A stretch of 64,000 bases of DNA from Ancistrus triradiatus (taxonomy: Eukaryota > Chordata > Actinopteri > Siluriformes > Loricariidae): the NCBI GenBank assembly GCA_025084515.1, contig JAJAGP010002218.1, forward strand, positions 62,001 to 126,000, written 5' to 3'. Of this stretch, positions 1 through 11,050 are shown piece by piece (the first letter of the stretch is position 1; each line of letters opens with the position of its first letter). Under the pieces are notes generated by a model. That model was not told the DNA's origin, made no database searches, and was given only the letters and a program-made list of their open reading frames with translations. Both the position numbers and the translations under genes were made by a program.

Positions 1-1125
1 CCAAAGAGCTGTCGAAGGACACCAGGAAGAAAATTATAGACCTGCAGCAGACTGGAAAGAGCAAATCTACAATAGGCAAGCAGGTTGGTGTGAATAAATC
101 AACTGTGGGAGCAACTGTAAGAAAATGGAAGACATACAAGACCGTTGATAAGCTAAAATGATCAAAATGATCATGAGAACTACACAGAGGGACCTGATGA
201 ATGACCTGCAGAGAGCTGGGACCAAAGTAACAAAGGCTACCATCAGTAACACAGTACGCTGAGAGGGACTCAGATCCTGCAGTGCCAGGCGTGTCCCCCT
301 GCTTAAGCCAGAACATGTCCAGGCCCATCTGAAGTTTTCAGAGAGCATATGGATGATGTAGAAGAGGATTGGGAGAATATCATGTGGTCAGATGAAACCA
401 AAATGGAACTTTTTGGTAAAAACTCAACTCGCTGTGTTTGGAGGAAGAAGAATTCTGAGTTGCATCCCAAAAACACCATACCTACTGTGAAGCATGGGGG
501 TGAAAACATCATGCCTTGGGGCTGTTTTTCTGAAAAGCGGACAGGACGACTGATCCGTGTTAAGGGAAGAATGAACGGGGCCATGTATTGTGAAATTTTA
601 AGCCAAAACCTCCTTCCATCAGTGAGAGCATTGAAGATGGAACATGGCTGGGTCTTCCAGCATGTCAGTGATCCTAAACACACCGCTCGGGCAACGAAGG
701 AGTGGCTCCGTAAAAAAGCCAGTCTCCCGACCTCAACCCCATTAAAAATTTGTGGAGGGAGTTGAAAGTCCGTGTTGCTCCAAAACATCACTGCTTTAGA
801 GGAGATCTGCAAGGAGGAATGGGCCAAAATACCAGCTACAGTGTGTGCAAACCTAATGAAGACTTACAGGAAACGGTTGACCTCTGTTTTTGCTATCAAA
901 GGTTATGTTACAAAGTATTGAGTTGAACTTTTGTTATTGACCAAATACTTATTTTTTACCATGATTTACAATTAAATTCTATAAAAATCCTACAATGTGA
1001 TTTCCTGATTTTTTTTTCTCATTTTGTCTCTCATAGCTGAAGTGTAAATTACAGACCTCTCTCATCTTTCTAAGTAGGAGAACTTGCACAATCAGTGGCT
1101 GACTAAATACTTTTTTGCCCCACTG
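1..1125 (+). mobile_element. Tc1-like transposon, family A copy 1 (left end outside window)
   Basis: A Tc1/mariner-superfamily element whose left part is cut off by the window edge. The right terminal inverted repeat ends in TTTTTTGCCCCACTG followed by the TA target dinucleotide at 1126-1127. The same terminus bounds the copies at 4930-6468 and 39831-41178, which defines the family. The transposase gene reads rightward and is broken (see 3-921). This copy is dead; whether the ends can still be moved by another transposase cannot be judged with only one end visible. Confidence 0.9.
3..921 (+). pseudogene. Tc1-family transposase pseudogene (family A)
   Basis: The remnant starts within the N-terminal helix-turn-helix region (KELSKDTRKKIIDLQQ, then VNKSTVGATVRKW) and is interrupted by stops near 160-175. 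The catalytic part is open from 349 to 765 with WSDETKMELFG, which carries the first Asp of the DDE triad, then WGCFSEKRTGRLI and NLLPSVRALKMEHGW. The second catalytic region reads QHVSDPKHTA, where the copy at 40010-40330 has QHDNDPKHTA, so the catalytic Asp is replaced. Soon after, a deletion removes the linker before the PIENLW-type region and shifts frame. The C-terminus is recognisable up to a stop at 919-921. Non-functional. Confidence 0.88.
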
Positions 1126-1261
1126 TATATCAGCTGGTAAGTTTTAATTTATTATAAAGAAACTTTATTTAAATTCAGCAAATAAAGTGATTTGGCTTTA
1201 TAAGGCAGGCAATTACTAAGATACATTATTCTACCGACTGCAGCAAATCGGAGTGAGTGAT

Positions 1262-1500
1262 GGGTCACACCAGATACTGAAAGCAAAGGTTCACATACTT
1301 TTGCCACTCACTAATATGTAATATTGGATCATTTTCCTCAATAAATAAATGACCAAGTATAATATTTTTGTCTTGTTTGTTTAACTGGGTTCTCTTTATC
1401 TACTTTTAGGACTTGTGTGAAAATCTGATGATGTTTTAGGTCATATTTATGCAAAAATGTAGACAATTCTAAAGGGTTCACAAACTTTCGAGCACCACTG
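1262..1500 (+). mobile_element. 3' end fragment of Tc1-like family B
   Basis: Only the region downstream of the transposase gene plus the right terminal repeat is present. It runs from GGTCACACCAGATACTG to TTTCGAGCACCACTG, followed by TA. The same segment occurs at about 62698-62961 and, in reverse relation, at the ends of the longer copy 20078-21493. No coding sequence remains. The left break is a truncation. Confidence 0.85.
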
Positions 1501-1562
1501 TAACAATAACTCCATACAATTTTAGCATGACAAATACATGTTACTTTTACAGTAAGGACATT

Positions 1563-1800
1563 TAACTCATTTTCAGTATTTTCTTCTGTTTCTTATCTGC
1601 TTAATCCTGGGCAGGGTCAGGGGAAAGCTGGTACCTAGCCCAAAACAGAGAGTGCAAGGCAGGAACAATCTTACACAGGGCACCAATCCATGGCAGGGCA
1701 CACACACTCGCACAGTCATACACACACTCGGGCCACTTTAGCATAATCAATTAACCTAATGCATGGCTTTGGACTGTGGGAGGAAACCGATATCTCCAGT
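1563..1800 (-). repeat. Decayed DANA/Mermaid-type SINE, reverse orientation
   Basis: Read on the minus strand, the stretch starts with the 'tttcctcccacagtcc' module at 1775-1790 and goes through 'ccatggattggtgccctg'. It ends in the 'accctgcccaggattaag' module near 1605-1620. This is the order found in DANA/Mermaid tRNA-derived SINEs of teleosts. The tRNA-like head is missing and the body is strongly diverged, so this is an old fragment. Confidence 0.6.
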
Positions 1801-2177
1801 TAATTTGTAGAGATATCTGGGTAGTACAAGAAGGTTTTTGTAATTAATATTATTTATGAAATTAGTTCATAATAACAAACCAGGAATGTCCGCATTAAAT
1901 TTAGATTAGATTTAGATTTAGATCAGCACCTAATGCTGTACTCTACTTACTGACTGATGAGTGTTTAAATGTTCAATTAACAATTAACATCTGCAGCACC
2001 AGAGTTTATTCTCACTATTACCAAAAAAGTAAACCAGAACACATTAATTAATTATTAATTTGTATGTAACCTGTTCATCCTAGAGACTGAATAGTGGATT
2101 CAAACGTTTACATCCTAGAATCCACAACAACATTCAAATACACATTCAGTGACCACAGAACCAAACTATTCACCAGT
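1801..2177. other. Stretch with no supported feature
   Basis: AT-rich DNA with a short run of TTTAGAT-like units near 1899-1922. No open reading frame with protein-like composition and no recognised repeat was seen. Confidence 0.4.
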
Positions 2178-2188
2178 GTGTGTATATG

Positions 2189-2259
<71 letters not shown>

Positions 2260-2316
2260 GTATATATATATATGCATATATATACGTATATATATATATA
2301 TGCATATATACAGTAT
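2178..2316. repeat. (TA)n microsatellite with TACG/TGCA interruptions
   Basis: A long run of TA dinucleotides beginning with TGTATATG units and interrupted by regularly spaced ATACGTATA and ATGCATATA blocks. The apparent open frames across it are low-complexity YIYIYI translations, not genes. Confidence 0.97.
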
Positions 2317-2370
2317 GTTGCTTATTTGTACAACATTCTTAAGTGGTAGTAAAGACACTGCAAATAACAT

Positions 2371-2371
<1 letters not shown>

Positions 2372-2403
<32 letters not shown>
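2372..2403. repeat. (ATT)n microsatellite
   Basis: About ten uninterrupted ATT units at the left edge of the mini-transposon-like segment that follows. Confidence 0.97.
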
Positions 2404-2404
<1 letters not shown>

Positions 2405-2408
2405 AGAA

Positions 2409-3152
2409 TACATTAATTCGTTGTTAATTCGTTCCAGAAGACTTGAGAACCGAAAATTTTTCCCATAAGGAACAATGTAAATTGAATTAATCTGTTCCAG
2501 ACCCCCAGACCCCCACACAGTATAAGGCATTATATGCATGAACGGAGTTGTATTGTACAGGAGCTCCCTGATTTACAATGGGGATATGTTCCGACAAATC
2601 CATCGTAAGTTAAATGTATCATGGACTGAGAAGTTTATTGAGTGTTAGGTATAGCGGTCTATGCTGTATGATAGCGGAGATATGGAAAGGATACTATGAT
2701 AAGTAATGATAAGTAAGTTAATGTTTAAAACATGTTGAATAATGGATTGAAAGTGAAAAGTAAAAGCAAAACACTTACTCTATTTATGAACTCAGGGTGC
2801 TAGCGTAGCTGCTAAGCTAACTGCAGCCTGTGTTTCCTTTCGGTTTTCTTATGGTTTAGTTCATTTTTCTCCTATAATTAACCGTTTTAAGACCCATGGA
2901 GACTTATTTATAAAATAAAGAAAAACACAATAAACACAGCAAAGGTCATCACTGAGGAAGGGCTATTGGGAACCTGAATCACTGTCTACTGAATTGTGAA
3001 TCGCGAATCGAGTCTTGGCTGAAATGAGTCACACGGCTCATCACATACAAGTTTAAGGCATTATGCAAAGTACTGAGCAAATGATGAGAAGAATACGTCG
3101 AGAAACCAAATTCAACCTGTTCCGAGGTGGTCGAAAACCTGAGGTACCACTG
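2409..3152. mobile_element. Non-autonomous DNA element with 'cagtggtacctc' terminus
   Basis: The right end reads GAGGTACCACTG followed by TA. Its inward sequence (GTTCCGAGGTGGTCGAAAACC on the plus strand) is related to the left segment GTTCCAGAAGACTTGAGAACC at 2434-2454, consistent with diverged terminal inverted repeats. The left segment also carries the TTCCCATAAGGAACAATG block often seen next to such ends in fish mini-transposons. No coding capacity was seen. The exact left terminus is blurred by the ATT run. Confidence 0.55.
2558..2632 (+). mobile_element. Terminus of a 'CTTACGATGG' mini-transposon (family X) nested inside
   Basis: The segment CAGGAGCTCCCTGATTTACA followed by ATGGGGATATGTTCC, then AAATCCATCGTAAGTT, matches the termini of the copies at 29737-30545, 36727-37462 and 43418-44326. 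The opposite terminus was not found nearby, so this is either a truncated insertion or shared terminal sequence. Confidence 0.5.
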
Positions 3153-3334
3153 TATTTATGTTTAAGTAGGGTGCCAATTACTCTGAAGCTGGCTGTAGTG
3201 GCTGTAGCAATTATTTGATTGTAAATTTAGAGCTCTGTTAGTTTCTATTGTGGAACTGGTTCTATGCTGTTCTGGACTGATTAGAAAGTCTCAAGGTTTT
3301 CTTATGCAATTGCAGGCAGAAGGCAATTGAGTGG

Positions 3335-3450
3335 TGCAGCTGCAATTCACTAGCCCATCATGGCAGTGACTCAAGTTTGAGTCCCGGTGATGCCATAAGA
3401 CTCAGTTGAGTGTCTTACAGGCACGATTGACCATGCATGAGGGAGGCAAA
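3335..3450 (+). repeat. tRNA-like SINE relic
   Basis: A degenerate pol III promoter-like layout is visible. A gcagtgactca block is followed by a B-box-like GTTTGAGTCCC at about 3376-3386. The next segment, TTGACCATGCATGAGGGAGG, loosely resembles the body of the reversed SINE at 17268-17508. The match is weak. Confidence 0.35.
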
Positions 3451-4527
3451 TCATGGAAGCAAAGCTTATATCTACACAGCTCATATAGTCTTTTAATTAT
3501 TCAAATTCACATCTAAGACCTTGATATAATGTATTGTAAATCCATTAAGAGAAAACAAGCAAAGAACCTTCTAGGTGAAGTTGATGTAGGGTGTAGCTCT
3601 GCAACACCGTCATTGTTTTCCAGGTGGTAGAATCAGAGGAGCGAAGATGAATCTCACTTATTAGCTCGTAACAGCTCATCTTCTGGCCCTCTGTGTTTGT
3701 TTGATTGCATTCTCTCTCTGTATGATTGAAAATATGTGAGATGTTATGTTACACCCTATTGATTACCGGTGTTAATTAAAATTTTAATTAAAGTTTTTTT
3801 TTTTTATGACATGGATTCGTGCTTGTGATAATAGTGAGAGGAAGAGAGCGGGGCCAATAAATCGCTGCTTTATTTGCACGCGCCAGCTATCAACAAATAC
3901 AACAGTGTACATAAAATTTTACTAACATTGATTTTTAAAATATGAATGTTACTTTAACTTTGGAGATGTATTATTCAATTTAAAGCCACAAAGCATAAAA
4001 TCCAGGACCTATAAGTCAGTTAATGAAGAGGAAAAGTCCATTACAAACCTATCAAAATCTGGATCCTCTGATTCACATAAGTGCCTTGGATTATAACCAG
4101 AATCATTTACCTCTGCTGCTGGAGGCTTTTTTTAGAGTAATACACAGTCAGCGGTGAGGCTTGCAGTTTATGGAATGGATGGCTAGTTAGTCAGATGGAT
4201 GGAAGAGCACCGTCTCTGATGAAAGACATCATCTTTCCATATCTATTCTCTCTACATTTCTAGGCATAATATGATATTCCATGTAAGAAAAGAAAGAAAG
4301 GAAAGCTATTAGGGTGTTTCATAAAGGATGAGAGATCAGAAATAAAGCTTCAGATTTAAGATGAGTGGTATTTAGCTGTATTTGTTGGTTGATAAGTCAT
4401 TGCATTCTTTGTTGGCAAATCTTTGCAGATCTTAGTAGTTCAGGTCATGTAATTACAGCAGCAGTTTTTCTAAAGCAAACTAGTTTCACTAGCACATTAG
4501 GGTTGTGTTAAATTATATGTTAATAAT
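3451..4527. other. Stretch with no supported feature
   Basis: Single-copy-looking AT-rich DNA. The only structure seen is a palindromic TTAATTAAAATTTTAATTAA at about 3772-3791 next to a T-tract, and a short GC-rich block near 3840-3890 that might be a small conserved element. Confidence 0.35.
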
Positions 4528-4720
4528 AAGGCAGTGGCTCAATGGTAAGAGCAAACTGCAGAGGCCCTAGGTTTGAATCCCAGGTGGAGTTTGCTGTGTG
4601 AAGGTCTGGTCCTGCATTTAAGGAACACTTCAAAGGACTGGCGCCTTGTCCAGAGTGTGCTTCTGCATTTGGCTCCAGTCTCCCCTATCATAGTCAGAAA
4701 CCTTCACCTCATAATTAATA
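4528..4720 (+). repeat. Decayed DANA/Mermaid-type SINE
   Basis: The head reads GGCAGTGGCTCAATGG and is followed by a B-box-like GGTTTGAATCCC at 4570-4581, as in a tRNA-derived promoter. The body carries GGACTGGCGCCTTGTCCAG, characteristic of Mermaid-type SINE bodies. The 3' tail is not recognisable. Confidence 0.6.
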
Positions 4721-4929
4721 GGTTAGCTGAGGTTAATCGACTAGTAATTTTTAATTAAAATGGAAACGTGATCAATTTTACCCAAAAAACAATGTACAGT
4801 ACTGTGCAAAAGTCTTAGGTCACCATTAGATTAGATATACCATTAATTTAATAATTTTTCAATCTCTTTTTTTTGCAATACAATGTATGCAGTATTAAAA
4901 AGCTGAAAGAAATCTTACAGTGGCAGGTA

Positions 4930-6468
4930 CAGTGGGGCAAAAAGCATTTAGTCAGCCACTGATTGTGCAAGTTCTCTTGCTTAGAAAGATGAGAGAGGTC
5001 TGTATTTATCATCTATGAGAGACAAAATGAGAAAAAAAAAATCAGGAAATCACGTTGTAGGATTTTTAAAGAATTTAGTTGTAAATTATGGTGGAAAATA
5101 AGTATTAGGTCAAAAACAAAAGTTCAACTCAATACTTTGTAACATAACCTTTGTTGGCAATGACAGAGGTCAAACGTTTCCTGTAAGTCTTCACCAGGTT
5201 TGCACACACTGTAGCTGGTATTTTGGCCCATTCCTCCATGCAGATCTCCTCTAGAGCAGTGATGTTTTGGGGCAACACTGACTTTCAACTCCCTCCACAA
5301 ATTTTCTATGGGGTTGAGGTCTGGAGACTGGCTAGGCCACTCCTGGAGGTTGAAATGCTTTTTACGGAGCCACTCCTTCATTGCCCCGAGCAGTGTGTTT
5401 GTCATGCTGCAAGACCCAGCCATGTTCCATCTTCAATACTCTCACTGATGGAAGGAGGTTTTGGCTTAAAATCTCACGATACATGGGCCCCATTCATTCT
5501 TCCCTTAACACAGATCAGTCGTCCTGTCCCCTTTGCAGAAAAACAGCCCCAAAACATGATGTTTCCACCCCCATTCTTCACAGTAGGTATGGTGTTCTTG
5601 GGATGCGACTCAGCATTCTTCTTCCTCCAGTTGAGTTTTTACCAAAAAGTTCTGTTTTGGTTTCATCTGACTACATGATCTTCTCCCAATCCTCTTCTGG
5701 ATCATCCATATGCTCTCTGGCAAACTTCAGATGGGCCTGGACATGTACTGGCTTAAGCAGGAGGACACGCCTGGCACTGCAGGATCTGAGTCCCTCTCAG
5801 CGTAGTGTTCTACTGATGGTAGCCTTGATACTTTGGTCCCAGCTCTCTGCAGGTCATTCATCAGGTTTCTCCGTGTAGTTCTGGGATTTTTGGTCACCGT
5901 TCTCATGATCATTTTGACCCCAAGGGATGAGATCTTGTGTGGAGCCGCAGATGAATGGAAATTATCAATGGTCTTGTATGTCTTCCATTGCTCCCACAGT
6001 TGATACCACCAACCTGCTTGCCTATTATAGATTCACTCTTCCCAGCCCGCTGCAGGTCTACAATTTTCTTCCTGGTGTCCTTCAACAGCTCTTTGGTCTT
6101 GGCCATGGTTGAGTTTGGAGTCTGACTGTTTGAGGCTGTGGACAGGTGTCTTTTGTACAGATAACGAGGTCAAACAGGTGCCATTAATACAGGTAACAAG
6201 TGGAGGACAGAAGAGCTTCTTAAAGAAGAAGTTACAGGTCTGTGAGAGCCAGAAATCCTGCTTGTTTGTGGGTGACCAAATACTTATTTTCCACCATGAT
6301 TTAAACTTAAATTCTTTAAAAATCCTACAATGTGATTTCCTGGATTTTTTTCCCTCATTTTGTCCCTCATAGTTGAAGTGTACCTATGATGAAAATTACA
6401 GATCTCTCTCATCTTTCTAAGTAGGAGAACTTGCACAGTGGCTGACTAAATACTTTTTTGCCCCACTG
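4930..6468 (-). mobile_element. Tc1-like transposon, family A copy 2 (both ends present)
   Basis: A full-length copy of 1539 bp. Both ends carry the CAGTGGGGCAAAAAGCAT-type terminal inverted repeat and both are flanked by TA (4928-4929 and 6469-6470). It sits inside a family D relic, so family A was active after family D had decayed at this site. The transposase gene reads leftward and is broken (5129-6106). Confidence 0.93.
5129..6106 (-). pseudogene. Tc1-family transposase pseudogene (family A copy 2)
   Basis: The start codon at 6106-6104 is followed by MAKTKELLKDTRKKIVDLQR, the standard N-terminus of Tc1 transposases, then frame changes. A middle block reads MNDLQRAGTKVS (about 5870-5835), and the last third reads EWPSQSPDLNPIENLWREL (about 5350-5280), which carries the final catalytic Glu. 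At least three frame breaks separate these blocks, one of them in the DNDPKHT region. The gene cannot make a full transposase. Confidence 0.88.
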
Positions 6469-6536
6469 TATATGGTCATGATACCATCGCTAAAACAACA
6501 AATCTAATGGTGGCCTAAGATTTTCGCAGAGTACTG

Positions 6537-7119
6537 TATATTATCAGTCATTTAATGAGGGCTAATCACAAACTCTAATATGCATTGTGTTGACTGAAAT
6601 TGGTTTAAATAATATTTAATAATGAATATCTGCATTAACTTCTGTTTACTTCATCTGTGAGTAAACACGTCCACATAAATCAGCAAAATTTTAGATATTA
6701 TACGAGAGTCTAACAACAGGACATATTGAGCATTCATATAAAGATGGTTAAAGTTGGTGAACTCATTAGTGGTCCCCTCTGATTTGACCTAATTATATAT
6801 GTAATCCAACCAGATCACCAGCAATTTCAATCTGTATCCATTTTTATAGAGATCTGATATGACAAAAAAAATCTAAGAGTTGGGACAGTATGTGTAAAAT
6901 GAACTTGACTTACTAAGCTTTACTAAAATAACTCAACTAAGAACATACTGTACTAATTAAAATAGTTTATGCTGGACATTAGGAACTTTTAATTATAACT
7001 TAATACAGTCCTCAAATAATACTTTAATTACTTTGTTAACATTTCTTATGGTTTATTCATGCTAGAGTTCATAGCTTATCAATGGTAAGTGCGAATAATA
7101 ATTAAGGGAGCACATTTAT
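6537..7119. other. AT-rich stretch with no supported feature
   Basis: No repeat family, terminal repeat or protein-like reading frame was recognised. Short homopolymer runs only. Confidence 0.4.
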
Positions 7120-7670
7120 AGTACTAATGGGATGGTGAATTTATAGTGAGAAAAAGAGAGAGTGCGAGAGAAACAAACGTGGAGAGAAATCCAATCTACT
7201 TTGATAATAAGCGTCTGCTTTGCAGGAATGCTGCTTGAGCAAACCAGGAGTGTTAAGACTGTTTTAATGAGGCTGGATTGATGTGAGAGATGAAGACGTT
7301 CTGGAGACCCTGCAGTCTCTGCTCCTCCTATTTAGACCACTACCTAAGCCGGCCAGAGAAAAGAACAGTTGGGACAAATGTGTCTTCAATGGACTGACAC
7401 CACGGGGACATCTTTCTGCAGCCGGCCTGCTGGGGATTCACTAATGTGTGTGCCATTGTTGGGCTGAGGACGATGGTGCTGCATGTTGTTTTAAGGGCTT
7501 AAACCTTCCCAATGAGCCCTTTGTGTGAGGACCTTACCCTCAGCTGGCTCTCGCCCTGGGGTAATGTTAGACAAGATGGAGTGGTTTAAAGCTCTGAGCT
7601 CCGCAGCAATTATGGACCCATGAGTCTATTACCCTCTGACTGAATTAAATTCCGTGAATCGTCTATATTT
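7120..7670. promoter_or_regulatory. Candidate conserved non-coding element
   Basis: A repeat-free, compositionally balanced island set in AT-rich DNA. It lacks any long reading frame but is rich in ordered, non-repetitive words, for example the stretches at 7200-7300 and 7560-7660, where TTTAAAGC and CAGCAATTATG occur. This is how developmental enhancers tend to look in fish gene deserts. The call is inferred from texture alone, since no alignment was possible. Confidence 0.35.
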
Positions 7671-8924
7671 CAAATTGTAAATTAAACTTTTTAGGCGTTG
7701 TAGACATATATAATGTCTTGTTTGTGCTAGATTCTGTACTGTATTGATGACTCTATGTGATCTCACCATTTTGGGGTTATGATGATATAATAATGGACCA
7801 TAAGGGACTTCAATCAGGTTTTATAGCCTTCCGCATTTTACAGTGCTCAGTTCAAAAGGCCATGGCCCTTCACCTCCGGTATTGTGTTTCATGCCATCTT
7901 TAATCAAACAGCCATGTTAGGCATTGATCTTTGTATTGCATTGTGTCGTATTGATTTCATTTAGAATATTATGTGTCATAGTCTTCTACGTTCAAGATTT
8001 TAAAACCTGCTTCCACAATGCCAACTATGCCCATGCCGCATGACTACGGCGTTCCATCTGTGGGACCCAGTGCGAGAAGTTCAAAGAGTTGAGTTGGATA
8101 AATCTCTCAAAGTATGGAGTGCTTTAAACATGGATTTGTTGTCCAGAGTTGTCAAAGGTCACCAACAGAGAGGCCCTCTGATAGCCATTACAGCAAACGC
8201 TGAATCTCCTCCGGTGTGTAGTGATTAGGGAATATCTATCAAGAGGCAGGCTAAAGATGGCCACCAGCACCATTTCTAAAAGTGGTGATTCATAACGGGC
8301 TAAAAGGTCATGTCAAGTGGCATGTTAGTATTTCACTTTAAGTTTGATTAAAGATTTTTTGAAAAGATGGGGAAAACGACTCAATAGCATGGCAGCCCTC
8401 CCTCCTCTTTAACACGCCACTTCTATATTTCTTACAGAAATCGATAAGGTGAGAAGTGAAGAAGCTATTGCAGCTCACCCAGGGCTTTCAAGCATCCTCC
8501 ACCCCTTGAAGTGTCAGTGCCATCCTAAGCATACAAAATACAAGCAGCTCTACACACCTTGTTCTCTCTATATAAGGAATATAACTGATTAGTAAGTAAG
8601 TTGTAGTAAATTAATTTTCATGATTTCTTAATTAAGCAATTAATCTGTCATTAGCATAGCTGAAAAAGTATCATTATCAGTAGTACTGTATGGCATGTCT
8701 GACCTTCTGTCTAATCATTTGTCCATTTAATTAGTAGTTTTTAAACTTCAGGAACCTTTATGATCAATGACCACAAGTGTGATAGTAATTCCTAGTTCAT
8801 AAGCTGATAAAATAAAACAATAAAACTTCAAACCAATTTCACTAAACTGAAATAAAATATAACGTATTCAGTATAATATTTTCAGTATAAAATAAAATAT
8901 CTATTCATACTCGCATAATCCAGT
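7671..8924. other. Single-copy-looking stretch with no supported gene
   Basis: Reading frames are short (the longest, 8040-8228, has no recognisable motif). No terminal repeats or SINE heads seen. The part from 8040 to 8320 is less AT-rich and may be functional non-coding DNA, but the evidence is weak. Confidence 0.35.
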
Positions 8925-9065
8925 TGGTCTATCACAGGGCACAGGAACTCACATTGGGACAGTTTAGGGACATCAGTTTACCCAACACATGTCTTTGGGA
9001 TGTAGGAGGAAACCCACACAGACAGGGAGGGAACATGCAAGCTCTACACAGGTAGTCCAGGAATC
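8925..9065 (-). repeat. DANA/Mermaid-type SINE fragment, reverse
   Basis: On the minus strand it reads 'gcatgttccctccctgtctg', 'tgtgggtttcctcctacatc' and 'aaagacatgtgttgggtaaa', the conserved mid-body of DANA/Mermaid SINEs. Head and tail are missing. Confidence 0.7.
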
Positions 9066-9071
9066 AGTCAG

Positions 9072-9096
9072 AATAATAATAATAATAATAATAATA
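9072..9096. repeat. (AAT)n microsatellite
   Basis: Eight AAT units directly after a reversed SINE fragment. Confidence 0.95.
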
Positions 9097-10185
9097 GGCA
9101 GATTCTAGGTTCATTTCTGTAAGCTTTACTTAATTATTTGTACTTGCCATAAGAAGTGACATCAATCAAGAAAACCAGTTTTAGTATATTTAAACATTTA
9201 CCATGTACTAGGCATACCAGGGAAATAGTGTGCCTTGTTTGGGTACTGGTATGGTCCCTCCTGCAGCCATAGACTAGCAGTGAATCACTACAGCTTCCTT
9301 AATGTCAGGTATACATCTCAATGCACCAGCAATAAACTTACTTATCTTAAATTTACAAACATTTCCAAACCCTTTCTAAGTAACATAGTACTTAAACTCA
9401 TTTGTAAGAGTAGTCTGACCCGTTCGTAACTCACTAAGTACTTCTTAACATGAACGTCACATGCAGTATGCACAGCAACAACAAATCTATATACATAAAA
9501 ACACAAATTGAAGGAAATACAAATTTATTTTTGAAAACATAATTGCATCACTTAAACTATACATCCAATGACAACAAACATCAAATCTGCTAACTTGAAT
9601 TATGTGGTATGTTCCCAATGTTAAATTAACTTTGACTGCATGTATCATAGTGTAATGAGTAGAGTTACATCCTCCCACTGTGAAGGTCCTTCGTTCAATT
9701 TTTGAGCATAAATGAATATAATGTTTCATTTTATTCCAGGGTTGACATGATTTAATTAATGAGAAACAAGCAATTAGATTTTTAAACCAGCAATTTAAAT
9801 AGTTATTAGTTTTTATAATATTTTTTTGGTATACTTATGAGCAAATGCATGTAACTTGCCAGTCAGTGAAGATATAGAGACGGAGTAAACAAAGAACTAA
9901 TTAAAACTCATTCTGAACTTTGGAGACTATGAAGACTTTTCGGAAACACTCACAAAGCTGACATTCTTAAATTAGTTTGTAAATAACTAGGACTAAGCAT
10001 TGTCGGGAAACACACCCATTGTTAGTACATCTATATGTAATTTCTATGTCTCTAATAGACTACAACTCTTCAAATTTTGGAGGGATCAGATCCCAGCTCT
10101 GCAATTTAGTAAACAAAACCAAGGAGGTGCCTTGATGGCTTAATATATAATATAGGTTTTAAGAATCCATATTGTGTTAACGAAG
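9097..10185. other. AT-rich stretch with no supported feature
   Basis: Reading frames on both strands are short and of random composition. No repeat family recognised. Confidence 0.4.
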
Positions 10186-10345
10186 GACCAGAATGTCCAG
10201 GGTTCAAACCCCATCTCTTCCAAGCTGCCACTGTTGAGTCCTTGAGCAAGGCCCTTAATCCTCAATTTCTTGCATTGCAAGACTGTATAAATTGTAAGTC
10301 GCTCTGTATAAGAGCGTTTGCCAAATGCTGTAAATGTAAATATAA
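10186..10345 (+). repeat. tRNA-derived SINE (family S), diverged
   Basis: Matches family S from GGACCAGAATGTCCAGGGTT (B box GGGTTCAAACCCC) through the 'tgccactgttgagtccttgagcaag' module to the tail TAAGTCGCTCTGTATAAG. It lacks the first part of the tRNA-like head and has more substitutions than the copies at 29855 or 62033, so it is older. Confidence 0.8.
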
Positions 10346-10679
10346 TTATAGCGTTAATGAGTTCAATTCTTGAAACGACTTGAAGAGCGATCAAAGCTTT
10401 ATTACAAGTCCAGGAAAATGGCATCTCTTTATATTTGCCATCCTTTTGCAGGTACCTAAAGCTCCTATGCTGACGACCAGCAAGGCTACATATTAATATG
10501 TAATTCTATACTTATAATATAATTATACTTTCACTGCTCTGATACATGGTATTTTTAATATATAAAACACATACTGTAAGTAACATGAACATGCACCCTC
10601 TCCATGGTTCTGCTGTCGATATCTCTACCTTATTATTAGTATTAGTAGGAGGGTTCTTTTTTTTCCCTTACGTTGCTCT

Positions 10680-11050
10680 GATTAATATTTGCCCCACCCT
10701 AATATCATGTAGCTGGATCTGCGAGCTCGCCGGGAGGCAGTAATATGAATGTAACTGTACACATGCTCTGGGGATTCTGGTCACAAGCCGCAATTACTGC
10801 CGGCCCTGCTGTAATGGGAAACAAATTTGTGGGAATATTGCCGGCCATCCGTCTTTATTTACATGCTTGGTAATGAGGCTCAGTGTTAATCTGGCTCTGA
10901 GGAGCTGCAGTGCTCCTAGCACGGCACTGCCTTAAGCAAGCGGTGGCCTGAGGATAAATCAATCCCTCACGCCTCTCCTCTTCCTCATATTGATCAGCAC
11001 CTAGGCTAGATGGATGCTTTTTACAACTCGCTCTCCTAATACTTCGAAAA
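10680..11050. promoter_or_regulatory. Candidate conserved non-coding element
   Basis: A balanced-composition, repeat-free block with palindromic CCGGC words near 10800 and 10845 and TTTACATGC at 10858-10866. It stands out from AT-rich flanks and lacks a plausible reading frame. Enhancer-like by texture only. Confidence 0.4.

Larger units (their letters stand above)
4797..6536. mobile_element. Tc1-like family D relic, split by a family A insertion
   Basis: Outer termini are CAGTACTGTGCAAAAGTCTT at 4797 and its near reverse complement ending GAGTACTG at 6536, both flanked by TA. Without the inserted element at 4930-6468, only about 200 bp of family D remain, so this copy had already lost its transposase gene before the insertion. 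Related copies lie at 24025-24503, 27741-28775, 31034-31546 and 41195-41432. Confidence 0.85.

Noticed and set aside
2178..2316. CRISPR-like array
   Set aside because: Regular spacing of ATACG/TGCATA blocks comes from microsatellite slippage. There are no spacers, and the window is eukaryotic.
2094..2342. Open reading frames in several frames across 2180-2310
   Set aside because: They translate the TA microsatellite into YIYIYI and have no coding meaning. The same holds for 30619-30807, 41300-41593, 44560-44751 and the GT/CT frames at 32093-32425, 48490-48741 and 53580-53765.
5223..5878. Long frames antisense to the family A transposase
   Set aside because: They are shadows of the minus-strand transposase remnant. 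The same applies to 303-827 (minus) and 40050-40379 (plus).
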